Of a stretch of DNA of 64,000 nucleotides, positions 25,793-35,126 are shown piece after piece (position 1 is the stretch's first letter; each line of letters opens with the position of its first letter). This DNA comes from GCA-2732755 sp965228265 (lineage in GTDB: Bacteria > Planctomycetota > Phycisphaerae > Phycisphaerales > UBA1924): assembly GCA_965228265.1 (NCBI GenBank), contig OZ245804.1, positions 1,922,001 through 1,986,000 on the forward strand. Reading direction: 5' to 3'. The position numbers and the translations under genes are program-made. Under the pieces are notes generated by a model, which was given only the letters and a program-made list of their open reading frames with translations, had not been told where the DNA came from and ran no database searches.

Positions 25793-27128
25793 TAAAGAGG
25801 CCCGTCGCCAGCTTCGGGTAGAAGAACGTCGATTTCTGTGGCATCAGTTCGCCAGCGAGGCAGATATCCCGCACCGCGTCCAGAGGTGTCGGGCGGACGA
25901 TCACCGCGATCTGTGCGAACCCCGACCCGCCGCCGGCGCCCGTCTCCGAGCCCGAACCGATCGCCATGACCTCCTCGACGGAGTGTGGGAAGGCCCACTT
26001 GATGTCGGCCCCCTCGTTCAGCTCCGGCTGGCAGATCTCTTCGACGATCAGGTGCTGGACGATCGCGACGTCGAGCTCGCGCCAGGCCTGGGGTTTGTCG
26101 GAGAACTTCTCGCTGAGCGGGTCCTCGTCGACGCAGCTTGCAACCCAGCAGAGGCCCGTGGCAAAGTCGATGAGGCCGAAGACCTCCTTGGACGTCGTCG
26201 CGGCCTTGGTCATCTCGGCCTCGATCTGCTTCGGATCGTTCACGACCGGGTCGATCTGGAGGTACCCCGCCGAGGCTTCGATGAACTTCTCGTGGGTGTA
26301 GTCCTTCATGCCGCCCAGCACGCGGTGCGTCGGCCCGATCGCAAGGCCCGGGTCGGACATGCTGACCATGACGAACATCGTGCGCCGAGCCGGGTGATCC
26401 GCGGGGACGTCGCCTTCTTTCTCGAGCGACTCGAGGTAGTTGACCGCGGTGTTGTACCGGTGGTGCCCGTCGGCGATGAAGATGTCCTCGCCCTTCAGTG
26501 CGTCCTGATACTTCGCGATCGTCGCCTCGTCCTGGATCGTCCAGACTTCGTGCAGCACGTCCTGGCCGTCGGTCTCGGTGACGGTTGCTGTCATATCGGG
26601 CTTGCGCGACTCCATGATGGAGCGCACGAGTTCACTGGCGGATCCGTTCTGGTCGGGGTGGAGGCCGAAGATCGGGCTGATCTGTGTGGCCGTGGCCTTC
26701 ATGAGCGCGAGGCGGTCTTCCTTGGGCCCGCTGAAGGTTTGTTCGTGGGGGAGGATGCCGCCGCCCTCACGTGCGCCCAGGGGCTGGGTCTCGACGGTGC
26801 AGGCCATGCCGCAGCGCTGGTAGTCCTTGCCCCGGAAGCTGAAGGTTTGTCGGTATGCAAAGATGGCGGGCTTTTCGCGCTTGGTGAGCACGCCCTCGCC
26901 GAGCCATTTGCAGAGCGATTCGCCGGCGGCTTTGTACGCCGAGGGCGGGCCGAGTTCCTTGGCCGGGGTGTGCGGGAGGTCGATGGCGACGATGTTGTGC
27001 GCATCGCCGTCGAGAAGTGCCTGTTTGCGGGCCTTGTCGAGGACGTCGTAGGGGGGCGCGACCTGCTTGGTCACATCGCCTTTGCCGTGGTTGTACTGGA
27101 TGGCCTGGAACGGGAACACAGCGGGCAT
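25776..27128 (-). CDS. DUF1015 family protein
   Basis: A 450-residue cytosolic protein matching DUF1015: an N-terminal PFQAIQYN and QVAPPYDV, and the characteristic IADGHHRYNTAVNYLE near the middle, followed by MSDPGLAIGPTHRVL. The function of the family is not established. The start is ATG 27128. The frame continues upstream, but that sequence is antisense to purQ. It is divergent from purQ with 84 bases between starts, where both promoters must lie. Confidence 0.88.
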   Translation of the reverse strand: MPAVFPFQAIQYNHGKGDVTKQVAPPYDVLDKARKQALLDGDAHNIVAIDLPHTPAKELGPPSAYKAAGESLCKWLGEGVLTKREKPAIFAYRQTFSFRGKDYQRCGMACTVETQPLGAREGGGILPHEQTFSGPKEDRLALMKATATQISPIFGLHPDQNGSASELVRSIMESRKPDMTATVTETDGQDVLHEVWTIQDEATIAKYQDALKGEDIFIADGHHRYNTAVNYLESLEKEGDVPADHPARRTMFVMVSMSDPGLAIGPTHRVLGGMKDYTHEKFIEASAGYLQIDPVVNDPKQIEAEMTKAATTSKEVFGLIDFATGLCWVASCVDEDPLSEKFSDKPQAWRELDVAIVQHLIVEEICQPELNEGADIKWAFPHSVEEVMAIGSGSETGAGGGSGFAQIAVIVRPTPLDAVRDICLAGELMPQKSTFFYPKLATGLFINPLS

Positions 27129-27212
27129 GTCGTCACTCCGGACATATAAAGAATGAATCGGGCGGGGTCCTCTACAAGCGGCGGACTCCGGCCCGATGCC
27201 TATCCTATCCCG

Positions 27213-27980
27213 ATGCCTACCGCTCTGGTTATTCGCACCGCTGGGACCAACTGCGACGCCGAACTGGCGCGGGCTTTCGAGCTTGCGGGGGCCAAAACGC
27301 GGCTGGCGCACCTTGAAGCACTCGTTACGGATCCCTCGCCCATCGAGAAAGCCGATCTGATCGGTTTCCCGGGCGGTTTCAGCTACGGCGACGACGTCGC
27401 CTCGGGGCGGATCTTCGCCATGCACACCCGCCTCGGGCTCATGGACAGCCTGCGCGGCGCGATCGACCGCGGGGCGTGCATCATCGGCATCTGTAACGGC
27501 TTTCAGGTGCTCGTCCAGACCGGGCTCCTGCCCGGCGTTGAGGGGCACCGAGCCGCGCTCACCGTTAACGCGGGCGGGTCGTTCATCTCCGACTGGTCGG
27601 GCGTCGAATTCAATGAATCCTCGAAATGCGTCTGGACGCGCGGGCTCACCGGCTTGGACGCGGACGCGAGCGTCCTGCCCATCGCGCACGGCGAGGGCTG
27701 TTTCGTCGCCCCGGACGACACCGCCAAGCTGCTCGCTCAGAACGGGCAGATCGCCCTGCGATACACAGAAGACGTCAACGGCTCGGTGGACCGGATCGCG
27801 GGGATCTGTGATCCGACCGGGCGGGTCTTCGGGCTCATGCCGCACCCCGAGCGGTATCTCGAATGGAACCGTCACCCGGCCTGGACACGACTCTCGGCCG
27901 AGCGGAAAGCGGCTGAACCGATCGGGCTGCGGATGTTCAAGAACGCGGTCGAGGCGGCCAGTTCCGTCGGCGCTCGCTGA
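27213..27980 (+). CDS. purQ: Phosphoribosylformylglycinamidine synthase, glutaminase subunit
   Basis: PurQ releases ammonia from glutamine for FGAM synthesis by PurL in purine biosynthesis. The 255-residue protein begins PTALVIRTAGTNCDAEL, has GFPGGFSYGDD, the nucleophile Cys in IIGICNGFQ, AHGEG, and the catalytic His/Glu in LMPHPER near the end. The start is the ATG at 27213 because the protein homology begins there; upstream in-frame sequence is intergenic. No purS or purL is adjacent. Confidence 0.94.
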   Translation: MPTALVIRTAGTNCDAELARAFELAGAKTRLAHLEALVTDPSPIEKADLIGFPGGFSYGDDVASGRIFAMHTRLGLMDSLRGAIDRGACIIGICNGFQVLVQTGLLPGVEGHRAALTVNAGGSFISDWSGVEFNESSKCVWTRGLTGLDADASVLPIAHGEGCFVAPDDTAKLLAQNGQIALRYTEDVNGSVDRIAGICDPTGRVFGLMPHPERYLEWNRHPAWTRLSAERKAAEPIGLRMFKNAVEAASSVGAR

Positions 27981-28016
27981 GCCGGCGGTGTCTCGGCGAT
28001 AGACTGACCCCGCGCT

Positions 28017-29087
28017 ATGACCCCGAAATCACGCACCACAGCCACGCGCTTTCTGGGCGAGGTGATCACCGAGGATCGCCTGTGCCGAAAGTGCAACTAC
28101 TCTCTGAAGGGTCTGCACGCCGGCGGCATGTGCCCTGAGTGCGGGACGCCCATCCCGAGGTCCAAACCCCGCGTCCTCGGGGGTGACAATCTGTCCGATG
28201 CACCCGTGACCTACCTGCGCAAGCTGAGCTTCGGGCTCGGGCTCGCCTCGATCGGGATGTGCCTGCTTGTCATGGGCCTGATGACCATCCGCGGCACGCG
28301 GGATCTGAGCGGGCCGATCATGCTCGGGGCCGGGGCGGTGCTCTGGATTCTGGGGTCGGCGATCTCTTCCGGGAAAAGGCCGCGATCGGAATCGACACTC
28401 GGGGACGCGGCTCTGGACCACGGCCCGTGGCTGCTCGGCATCAGGCTGGCGCAGCTCGTCTGGCTCCTGCCGGCGCTCTTTGCGTTCTGGCGGGTGATGA
28501 TCATCCGCAGCGGATCGACGAACGGGCTCGACCTGGCACTGGGGGGGCTGAATGTCACTGTGGTGATTTCGTTCGTGGCCTCGGTGCCCGTCTTGGCGCA
28601 CCACAACGCGCTGGCGACGTGGGCGGGCGATGAGGGGCTGGCGTCACGGATACACACAGCCGCCTGGGGCATCGGCGGGTGCGGGATCATCGGGCCGGTG
28701 CTGTTTCTGGGCTCGGACTGGTTCGGGCCCTTGAAGCTGCCGGCGACTGTGATCGGTGCGATCTTCCTCGTGATCTTTGCGCTGAGTCTCGTGGTGGCGG
28801 TGATCTCGGTGCTTCAGATCGCATCGATCTCGTTCCTTGCGATTTCGAGCAATGCAGCCGCCGAGGCGCGCGATGCGCGCATGGCGCAGAAAAAAGCGCA
28901 GGAAGAGCGTGAACGCTACGAGCGCGAGCAGGAGGCCCTGGCGCGGATGCCCGCGCCGGCGGCGCCTGAGCCGGCTGACGATCAGCCGAGCGTGATCAAA
29001 CCGACCTACAAGGCGGGCGGGCTGCGGATCGAGGACGCGGGGGACGACAGCGGGATCTACGAGCTGGCCCCCGAGGACCCGGATTGA
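28017..29087 (+). CDS. Zinc-ribbon multi-pass membrane protein
   Basis: A 356-residue protein with an N-terminal four-Cys zinc ribbon (CRKCNYSLKGL, then GMCPECGTPI; residues about 23-44), about seven hydrophobic segments between residues 70 and 285, a coiled-coil-like charged stretch (ARDARMAQKKAQEERERYER) and a disordered acidic C-terminus. This layout is common in planctomycete membrane proteins of unknown function. It starts 36 bases after purQ and is followed by mnmA, so it may be part of that transcript. Confidence 0.75.
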   Translation: MTPKSRTTATRFLGEVITEDRLCRKCNYSLKGLHAGGMCPECGTPIPRSKPRVLGGDNLSDAPVTYLRKLSFGLGLASIGMCLLVMGLMTIRGTRDLSGPIMLGAGAVLWILGSAISSGKRPRSESTLGDAALDHGPWLLGIRLAQLVWLLPALFAFWRVMIIRSGSTNGLDLALGGLNVTVVISFVASVPVLAHHNALATWAGDEGLASRIHTAAWGIGGCGIIGPVLFLGSDWFGPLKLPATVIGAIFLVIFALSLVVAVISVLQIASISFLAISSNAAAEARDARMAQKKAQEERERYEREQEALARMPAPAAPEPADDQPSVIKPTYKAGGLRIEDAGDDSGIYELAPEDPD

Positions 29088-29129
29088 TCGGGCTGCAACT
29101 CCAGTGATTTCAGGGCTCTACACTCACCC

Positions 29130-30281
29130 GTGAAGACGCGCGGAAAGGTACTGCTTGCGATGTCGGGGGGCGTGGATTCGTCCGTCGCCGCGGCTCTGCT
29201 CCAGGAGCAGGGCTACGAGGTGGTGGGTGCGTTCATGCGCCTGGGCTCCCCGGGCGAGACGCTCGATGAGCTCGTGCCCGACAACCCCAAGTGCGAAGCG
29301 CCCAAGCTGCACAAGCAGGGGTGCTGCTCGGTGGGAGACGCGGCGGACGCGAGGCTGGTGTCGGCTCAGCTGGACATCCCGCTCTATGTGCTGAACTTCC
29401 GCAAGGACTTTCGGCGGGTGATCGATTACTTCGTGGACGAGTACGCCCGCGGACGCACGCCCAACCCGTGTGTCCGCTGCAACGACTGGCTCAAGTTCGG
29501 CAAGCTCCACGAGCATGCCAAGCAGATCGGCGCGGACTACGTCGCGTCGGGTCACTACGCACGGATCGCGGAGCGCGAGGATGGCCCGGCGCTCCTGACG
29601 GGTCGGCACGCGGAGAAGGACCAGTCGTACGTGCTCTTCGGGATTCCACGCGACCAGCTCGCCTCGACGCTGCTGCCGATCGGGGAGTACGAGACGAAGG
29701 AAGAAGTCCGCGAGCTGGCGCGGAAGTTCGGGCTTCCTGTTTTCAACAAGCCCGACTCGCAGGAGATCTGCTTTGTGCCCGACAACGACTACGCGTCGTT
29801 CGTCGAGCGTGAGCGCCCCGAGCTCGCCTCGGCTCGGGGCGAGATCCGCGACACCTCGGGCCAGCCGCTGGGCGAGCACGAGGGGCAGCACCGGTTCACG
29901 ATCGGCCAGCGTCGAAAGATCGGCGTGGCGCTCGGGCATCCGATCTACGTGGTCGACAAGGACCCGGTGACGAACACGGTCACGATCGGTGAGGAGGCTG
30001 ACCTGCTCTCGGCGTGGTGCGGTGTTCAGGATGCCAACTGGCTTGTCGAGGTGGAGCCGGGGGCGTGGCATGCATGCCTGGCCCGGTGCCGATACAACGG
30101 CGAGCTTGCCCGGGCGGAATTCCGGCGCGAGCCAGACGCGGAACCGACGATCGAAGTCCGATTTGAGACCCCCCAGCGGGCGGTGACGCCCGGCCAGGCG
30201 CTGGTGGTGCACGACCCTGCCGATCCGGACCGTGTTCTGGGGGGAGGCTGGATCGCCAGAGCCCGTCAGGAAGCCTTGTAG
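29130..30281 (+). CDS. mnmA: tRNA-uridine 2-sulfurtransferase
   Basis: MnmA adds sulfur to U34 of Lys, Glu and Gln tRNAs using ATP and a persulfide relay. The 383-residue protein has the PP-loop SGGVDSSV near residue 12, the catalytic nucleophile Cys in NPCVRCND, the second catalytic Cys in SQEICFVPDND, and the GQHRFTIGQRRKIG central domain. The start is GTG 29130; there is no better ATG before the PP-loop. The ribosome site is weak. Confidence 0.93.
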   Translation: MKTRGKVLLAMSGGVDSSVAAALLQEQGYEVVGAFMRLGSPGETLDELVPDNPKCEAPKLHKQGCCSVGDAADARLVSAQLDIPLYVLNFRKDFRRVIDYFVDEYARGRTPNPCVRCNDWLKFGKLHEHAKQIGADYVASGHYARIAEREDGPALLTGRHAEKDQSYVLFGIPRDQLASTLLPIGEYETKEEVRELARKFGLPVFNKPDSQEICFVPDNDYASFVERERPELASARGEIRDTSGQPLGEHEGQHRFTIGQRRKIGVALGHPIYVVDKDPVTNTVTIGEEADLLSAWCGVQDANWLVEVEPGAWHACLARCRYNGELARAEFRREPDAEPTIEVRFETPQRAVTPGQALVVHDPADPDRVLGGGWIARARQEAL

Positions 30282-30304
30282 ATTTCCATCGAATCTGGTA
30301 TCTT
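30276..30304 (+). promoter_or_regulatory. Candidate promoter of the halogenase gene
   Basis: TTGTAG (30276-30281, overlapping the mnmA stop) and TATCTT (30299-30304) are separated by 17 bases and lie about 110 bases before the GTG start. Both hexamers match the sigma70 consensus at four of six positions. The leader between promoter and start is long enough to carry regulation, but no clear structure was seen. Confidence 0.4.
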
Positions 30305-30415
30305 GGCGAAGAGATCTATGGAGAACCCTGGACATTCGTTCCGGGCAGGGTTCGCGGCCGGCGGTACTTGGCAGCACCGAGGTCGTGGCCGCAGTACAAG
30401 CTGGGGGTCGTTGTG

Positions 30416-32215
30416 GTGTCGGAGAATGCCGCGGTTGACGTGGATGTTGTTGTCATCGGTGGCGGCCCGTCGGGCTCGACTGTTGGCGCGATCATCAAGA
30501 AATATCGTCCGGATCTGAATGTCCTGATTCTCGAAAAAGAGAAGTTCCCCCGCGAGCATGTGGGCGAGAGCCAGCTTCCGGCGATCGGTCCGATCCTGAA
30601 CGAGATGGGCTGCTGGGAGAAGGTCGAGTCGGCCGGGTTCCCGATCAAGATCGGGGGGACGTACCGCTGGGGCACGTCCAAGGAGCTCTGGGCGTTCGAG
30701 TTCGTGCCGACCTCGAAGTTCAAGGACGAGCCGCGGCCTGCGCAGTACCAGGGCCAGCGTGTGTTCACGGCTTTCCAGGTCGATCGCGCGATCTACGACA
30801 AGATCCTGCTGGACCACGCAGCGGAGGTTGGCTGTGACGTGCGTGAAGAGACGCAGGTGTCGCGCATCGACGCCTCGGGCGGGCACATCAACGCGGTGTA
30901 CCTGGCCGACGGGACGTGCGTGCGTGGGAAGTACTACGTCGATTGCTCGGGCTACGCGGGCGTGGTGCGCCGGGCGAACGATGTGAAAATCGACGTCCCG
31001 AGCAAGCTCAAGAACATGGCGGTGTGGGACTACTGGGACAACGCCGATTGGGCGGTGGAGATCGGTGTCGGCGCGACGCGCGTCGAGATTCTTTCGATCG
31101 CGGCGGGCTGGATCTGGTTCATCCCGCTCGGGCCGACGCGGACGAGCATCGGGTACATCTGCCCGGTCGAGCACTACAAGAAGATGAAGATGAAGCCGGA
31201 GGAGCTCTACGAGCAGGCGCTCGCGCAGGAGCCCCGGATTCAGGAGCTGTGCAAGAACGCCAAGCGTGACGGTCAGATCCGGACGACGAAGGACTGGTCG
31301 TACGTTGCCGAGAAGATGGTGGGGGACAACTGGTTCCTTGCGGGCGAGGCCGCGGGCTTTGCGGACCCGATCCTGGCGGGTGGGATGACGCTCGCGCACT
31401 CGACGGCTCGCGAGATCGCGTACATCATCCTGGCCGATTACAACAACCACGGCGAGGTGCCCTGGCTCAAGCGCCGGTACGAGGAGATCACGACGCGGCG
31501 CATCCGTCAGTACATCCGCTTCGCGGACTTCTGGTACTTCGCCAACGGCCAGTTCACCGACCTCGAGGACATGACGAAGAAGATCGCCGCCTCGGAAGGT
31601 CTGGACATGACCGCCAAGGAGGCGTTCCGCTGGCTGAGCCTTGGCGGGTTCGCCGACGAGGATTTCTTCCTGCCGGGGCTGGGCGGGCTCGACCTGATCG
31701 CGGTGAAGGAGGTCGCTCGCCGGCTCAGCGTCGACAACGACTCCGAGCTGGAGTGGGAGCTGACGAAGTACAACACATTCAAGCTCAACCTGACGGGTGC
31801 GAAGAAGGAGACCTTGCCGCTGTACAACAACGGCGAGGTCCACAAGGTCGAGGCGTTCCGGCGTGGGCTCAAGCTGCTTCCCAGGATGGGGCAGTTCAAG
31901 TACGTCATGGACGCGCTCGGCAAGTCGCCCGATATCACGGACTTCATGCGCAACACCGAGGCGGCGCTGCGGAACCTGAATGGGCCGGCGGGGAAAGATC
32001 TCACGCTTCAGCAGTGCGTGGCCACGCTGGAGATGATGCTCATCGATGGCTGGGTGGTCGGGAAGTACGACCCGAAGCGGCCCCGCATCAAGATCGACGT
32101 CAGCAGCAACGAGCAGAACCTGGGCATCCGCGATATCGACGGCACGCTCCGCCTGAAGTTCCACGACGGCGTCGCGGAAAGCTGCGAGAACGGGGAGGCT
32201 AAGGCTTCTTCATGA
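30416..32215 (+). CDS. Flavin-dependent halogenase (tryptophan-halogenase-like)
   Basis: A 599-residue FAD-dependent halogenase-like enzyme. The FAD-binding GGGPSG is at residues 15-20; EKFPREHVGES follows. Lys78 in FPIKIGG is in the position of the catalytic Lys that carries hypohalous acid, and WIWFIP at 232-237 fits the halogenase signature WxWxIP. GDNWFLAGEAAGFADPIL is the second FAD motif. Such enzymes need reduced FAD and chloride or bromide and act on an aromatic or carrier-bound substrate. No flavin reductase, NRPS or PKS gene is near, so the substrate is unknown. The start is taken as GTG 30416 (30413 is also possible). The last 17 bases overlap the convergent methyltransferase gene. 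Confidence 0.85.
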   Translation: MSENAAVDVDVVVIGGGPSGSTVGAIIKKYRPDLNVLILEKEKFPREHVGESQLPAIGPILNEMGCWEKVESAGFPIKIGGTYRWGTSKELWAFEFVPTSKFKDEPRPAQYQGQRVFTAFQVDRAIYDKILLDHAAEVGCDVREETQVSRIDASGGHINAVYLADGTCVRGKYYVDCSGYAGVVRRANDVKIDVPSKLKNMAVWDYWDNADWAVEIGVGATRVEILSIAAGWIWFIPLGPTRTSIGYICPVEHYKKMKMKPEELYEQALAQEPRIQELCKNAKRDGQIRTTKDWSYVAEKMVGDNWFLAGEAAGFADPILAGGMTLAHSTAREIAYIILADYNNHGEVPWLKRRYEEITTRRIRQYIRFADFWYFANGQFTDLEDMTKKIAASEGLDMTAKEAFRWLSLGGFADEDFFLPGLGGLDLIAVKEVARRLSVDNDSELEWELTKYNTFKLNLTGAKKETLPLYNNGEVHKVEAFRRGLKLLPRMGQFKYVMDALGKSPDITDFMRNTEAALRNLNGPAGKDLTLQQCVATLEMMLIDGWVVGKYDPKRPRIKIDVSSNEQNLGIRDIDGTLRLKFHDGVAESCENGEAKASS

Positions 32216-33008
32216 TGAAGCAGTAGTTGAAGCCCCGGAGGAAGAAGTTCTCCTCGATCGCCGACTTGCGCCAGTTGCCCCGAGCGATCTTGTCGTTCTT
32301 GCGCGCGACGCAGATGATGTCGACGGGCTCGAAGTGTCTGCGCATGATCGCGAAGAGCTCGAACCCGATGGGCATGAATGTGCCGCCGCGGACAGCGGAC
32401 TTGGATCGGCCCTTGCCCTTGTTTTTGCGCCAGGAATCGCTGACGTAGAGCGCCATGTATCGCCGGGGGATCAGGACGCGGTCGATCTCGGCGATGACTT
32501 TGCTCATCGCGGCGTAGTACGCCTTGCCCCCGTCATCGCCCGCGGCATCGAGTTTGCCGATGCAGTTCGGGTCGTCGGAGTAGTCGATGTGCGTCGAGTA
32601 GGGCGGGTCGACGAAGGCGAAGTCGACGGATGCGTTCTCGAGCGGGAGCTTGCGGGCGTCGGCCTGGGTGATGTCGTCGCGCGAGGGGACGAGGTCGAAC
32701 CCGACGCCTGTGCGATTGAGGTCCTTGCAGACGTCGATCGTGGTGCCCGAGCCGCACATCGGGTCGATGACGGTGTCGCCCTCGCGTGTGTAGCGCTGGA
32801 GGAGCTGCCAGATGACCCAACTCGGGGTGGCGCCGGTGTAGTGCTTGGAGCCCTGCATCGTTGACCCGTCGGATGCGTCGTAGTGCTGGCTCGGGTATTC
32901 CCAGAGCGTGGTGGGGAAGACCGAGAGCGGCGGGCGGCGTGTGGGCCGGCGCGCGGGGCGGTCGTCGTCCTTCCGGGTCGACGGCTTGATGGGGCGCCAC
33001 TGGCTCAC
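32199..33008 (-). CDS. DNA methyltransferase, N4-cytosine/N6-adenine type
   Basis: A 269-residue SAM-dependent methyltransferase. Motif I DPMCGSGTT is at residues 82-90, and the catalytic DPPY (FVDPPYSTH) is at 134-137. The order FxGxG before DPPY with little sequence between points to a gamma-like arrangement. The N-terminal 30 residues are basic. It starts at GTG 33008, overlapping the nrnA-like TGA (GTGA). No restriction enzyme gene is adjacent, so it is either a solitary regulatory methylase or a non-DNA nucleic-acid methylase. The longer frame upstream is antisense-phase sequence within the nrnA-like gene. Confidence 0.82.
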   Translation of the reverse strand: MSQWRPIKPSTRKDDDRPARRPTRRPPLSVFPTTLWEYPSQHYDASDGSTMQGSKHYTGATPSWVIWQLLQRYTREGDTVIDPMCGSGTTIDVCKDLNRTGVGFDLVPSRDDITQADARKLPLENASVDFAFVDPPYSTHIDYSDDPNCIGKLDAAGDDGGKAYYAAMSKVIAEIDRVLIPRRYMALYVSDSWRKNKGKGRSKSAVRGGTFMPIGFELFAIMRRHFEPVDIICVARKNDKIARGNWRKSAIEENFFLRGFNYCFIMKKP

Positions 33009-34051
33009 TTGCTCTCTCGCTCGGTTTGCAGGATCGCGTCGATGAGCACGGGCTTGGCCTGCTCGATGGGCATACCGATGCGGGCGCCGGCGGCGTTGGC
33101 GTGCCCGCCCCCGCCGAGCTTGCGCGCAACCTGGTTCACGTCGATCATGTGTGGCCCAGACTTGGAACGCAGGCTGACCTTGGTGGCGACGGTTTCGTGT
33201 GCGGTCTCGACCTCGGTGAGGATCGCGCTGACACGGACGGTTGAGATCTTGAGCCCGAGGTCGCTGAACCCGCCCGTGTCGGACGAGCCGGCCTGGGCGC
33301 GGTGGATCGCCTCGCGGGTAAGCGACATGATCGCCACGCGTTCGCGGTCGTGCAGTTCGAGGGAGCCCAGTGCCTCGGCCATCACGCGCAGTCGCGCGGG
33401 GCGGTCGTTCATCTCGACCTGGGCCATCAGCTTGGTGTGGTCCACGCCCGCGCGGAGGAGTTGCCCAGCCAGATCGAAGACCTCGGCCTTGACGTTCGAG
33501 TGGCGGAACCAGCCCGTGTCGGTCGCCAGGCCCGTGTAGATCAGCTCGGCGATCGAAGTGGGGAGTTCGCTTGCGCTCTTGAGACCCAGGACTTTGAGCG
33601 CCAGCTCGCACACAGGCTGAGCGGCGGCGGCGCAGGTCTTGGCGATATGGAGCCTCGGCGCGACGTCCGGGTCGCCCTGGAGATGGTGGTCGATCACGCT
33701 GGTGATGTCGTAACGCTCGCGCACCCAATCGGCCAGCGCGTCGAGCTGGCCCCACGAGCCGGTGTCCACGACGACGACGGCATCGGGCTCGATGTCCGGG
33801 AGCTTGCCGCCCTCGAGAACATAGTGCGGCGCGTCGCCCGCGAGTTGGTCGAGCCAGTTGGGCTCGCCCCCGACGTACCACGCGCTGGCGCGGCGGGTCT
33901 TCGAGGCTTTGTTGAGCGCCCGGACGAGCGCGAGCGATGAGCCCACGGCGTCGCCGTCGACGCGTGCGTGCGTGAGCACGGCGATCCGCTCCTTGTCTTT
34001 CAGGAATGCGGCGATCTCGTCGAGGCTTGTGTTTGTTTCCCAGTTACTCAT
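33005..34051 (-). CDS. nrnA: DHH-family phosphoesterase (NrnA-like nano-RNase / pAp phosphatase)
   Basis: A 348-residue DHH/DHHA1 protein. LTHARVDGDAVGSSLAL holds the first metal ligands, VVVVDTGSWGQ and VIDHHLQ hold the DHH core (around residues 95-122), and the C-terminal DHHA1 domain has GGGGHANAAGARI. NrnA degrades oligoribonucleotides of a few bases and dephosphorylates pAp. It lies between ribF (9-base gap) and the methyltransferase (4-base overlap). nrnA and ribF are neighbours in many bacteria. Confidence 0.88.
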   Translation of the reverse strand: MSNWETNTSLDEIAAFLKDKERIAVLTHARVDGDAVGSSLALVRALNKASKTRRASAWYVGGEPNWLDQLAGDAPHYVLEGGKLPDIEPDAVVVVDTGSWGQLDALADWVRERYDITSVIDHHLQGDPDVAPRLHIAKTCAAAAQPVCELALKVLGLKSASELPTSIAELIYTGLATDTGWFRHSNVKAEVFDLAGQLLRAGVDHTKLMAQVEMNDRPARLRVMAEALGSLELHDRERVAIMSLTREAIHRAQAGSSDTGGFSDLGLKISTVRVSAILTEVETAHETVATKVSLRSKSGPHMIDVNQVARKLGGGGHANAAGARIGMPIEQAKPVLIDAILQTERESK

Positions 34052-34060
34052 GGGTCTCTC

Positions 34061-35014
34061 TCATCGGGCGGTGGTCGTTTCGGGGCTTCGCCCGATGATT
34101 TCGAGCGTGCGGTCGCAGTCGCGTTTGAGCTGTTCGATCAGCTCGTCGAGTGAAGGGTACCTGATTTGCTCGCGGAGCCACGCGTGGAGGTCGACCGCCA
34201 GACGCCAGCCGTACTCGGGCAGGCCTGCGATCGCCGCGCCGTCCTTCTCGGCGCCCAGAACGTGGACCTCGAACCGGCGTTCGGGCGAGCCGGTGACGGT
34301 CGGTCGCGTTCCCATGCTGATCGCGGCCGGGAGGGTTTGGCCCGTCGGGAGTGTGGCTGTTCCTGCGTAGACGCCGTCGGCGGGCGGGAGTGTCTCGCAG
34401 TCGACGTTGGCGGTGGGGCAGCCGATCGAGCGTCCGAGCCGATCGCCCTGCTGGACGAGCCCCTCGACGCGGTGGTGCCGACCGAGCACGCGCTCGGCGT
34501 CGCGCACGCGGCCGGTCTTGATGAGTTCGCGGATGATCGTGCTCGATGCGTTGATCTCGCTCTCGTCGTGGATGGTGGTGCGGACCTTGTCGACGGCTTC
34601 AACCGCAAAGCCGAACGCCTCACCCAGCACGCGCAGCACACCAAGATCCCCGCGACGCCGACTCCCGAAGCGGAAATCCGTGCCCTCGATCACACGCACA
34701 GGCGACAGCGGCAGCAGGTGCTGCTCGACGAAGGCATCGGGCTCGAGGTTCAGGAGTTCCGGCGTTGGTTTCAGGCAGATGACCTCGTCGGCGCCGAGCC
34801 CCTGGAGCAGCTCGACCCGGCGCTGCCAGGTGGTCAGCATCGCCGGCTCGTGGCCCGGCCGGAGGACGGCGCTCGGGTGCGGGAAGAAGCTCATCACGAC
34901 GACTTTGGCGTGAGCCTGGTCGGCCGCGGCGCGGGCCCGGCGGATGAGCTGGGCGTGCCCGACGTGGCAGCCATCGAAGTTCCCGATTGTGACCACGGAG
35001 GGGCCGTTTGGCAT
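34061..35014 (-). CDS. ribF: Bifunctional riboflavin kinase / FAD synthetase
   Basis: RibF makes FMN and then FAD. The 317-residue protein has the nucleotidylyltransferase motif TIGNFDGCHVGH at the N-terminus, SFFPHP, EGTDFRFGSRRRG and SSTIIRELI of the FAD synthetase domain, and the kinase domain GRSIGCPTANVD, ADGVYAG and SMGTRPTVTG. It is of normal length. First gene of the ribF - nrnA - methyltransferase unit; divergent from putA with 112 bases between starts. Confidence 0.94.
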   Translation of the reverse strand: MPNGPSVVTIGNFDGCHVGHAQLIRRARAAADQAHAKVVVMSFFPHPSAVLRPGHEPAMLTTWQRRVELLQGLGADEVICLKPTPELLNLEPDAFVEQHLLPLSPVRVIEGTDFRFGSRRRGDLGVLRVLGEAFGFAVEAVDKVRTTIHDESEINASSTIIRELIKTGRVRDAERVLGRHHRVEGLVQQGDRLGRSIGCPTANVDCETLPPADGVYAGTATLPTGQTLPAAISMGTRPTVTGSPERRFEVHVLGAEKDGAAIAGLPEYGWRLAVDLHAWLREQIRYPSLDELIEQLKRDCDRTLEIIGRSPETTTAR

Positions 35015-35126
35015 GCTCTAGGCTAGGCCCGACACGGGCGGGTGATTGCATACAGCGGGACTAGAATCGGCCCGATCTGCGGGGGCTGGTGGCAGCGTGC
35101 CGCGTTCGAAGAAGGGAGCAGTGCGT

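Noticed and set aside
32199..33881. Methyltransferase frame extended to 560 residues.
   Set aside because: The upstream half overlaps the nrnA-like gene in another phase and is Arg-rich; the GTG at 33008 overlapping the TGA gives a normal-sized enzyme.
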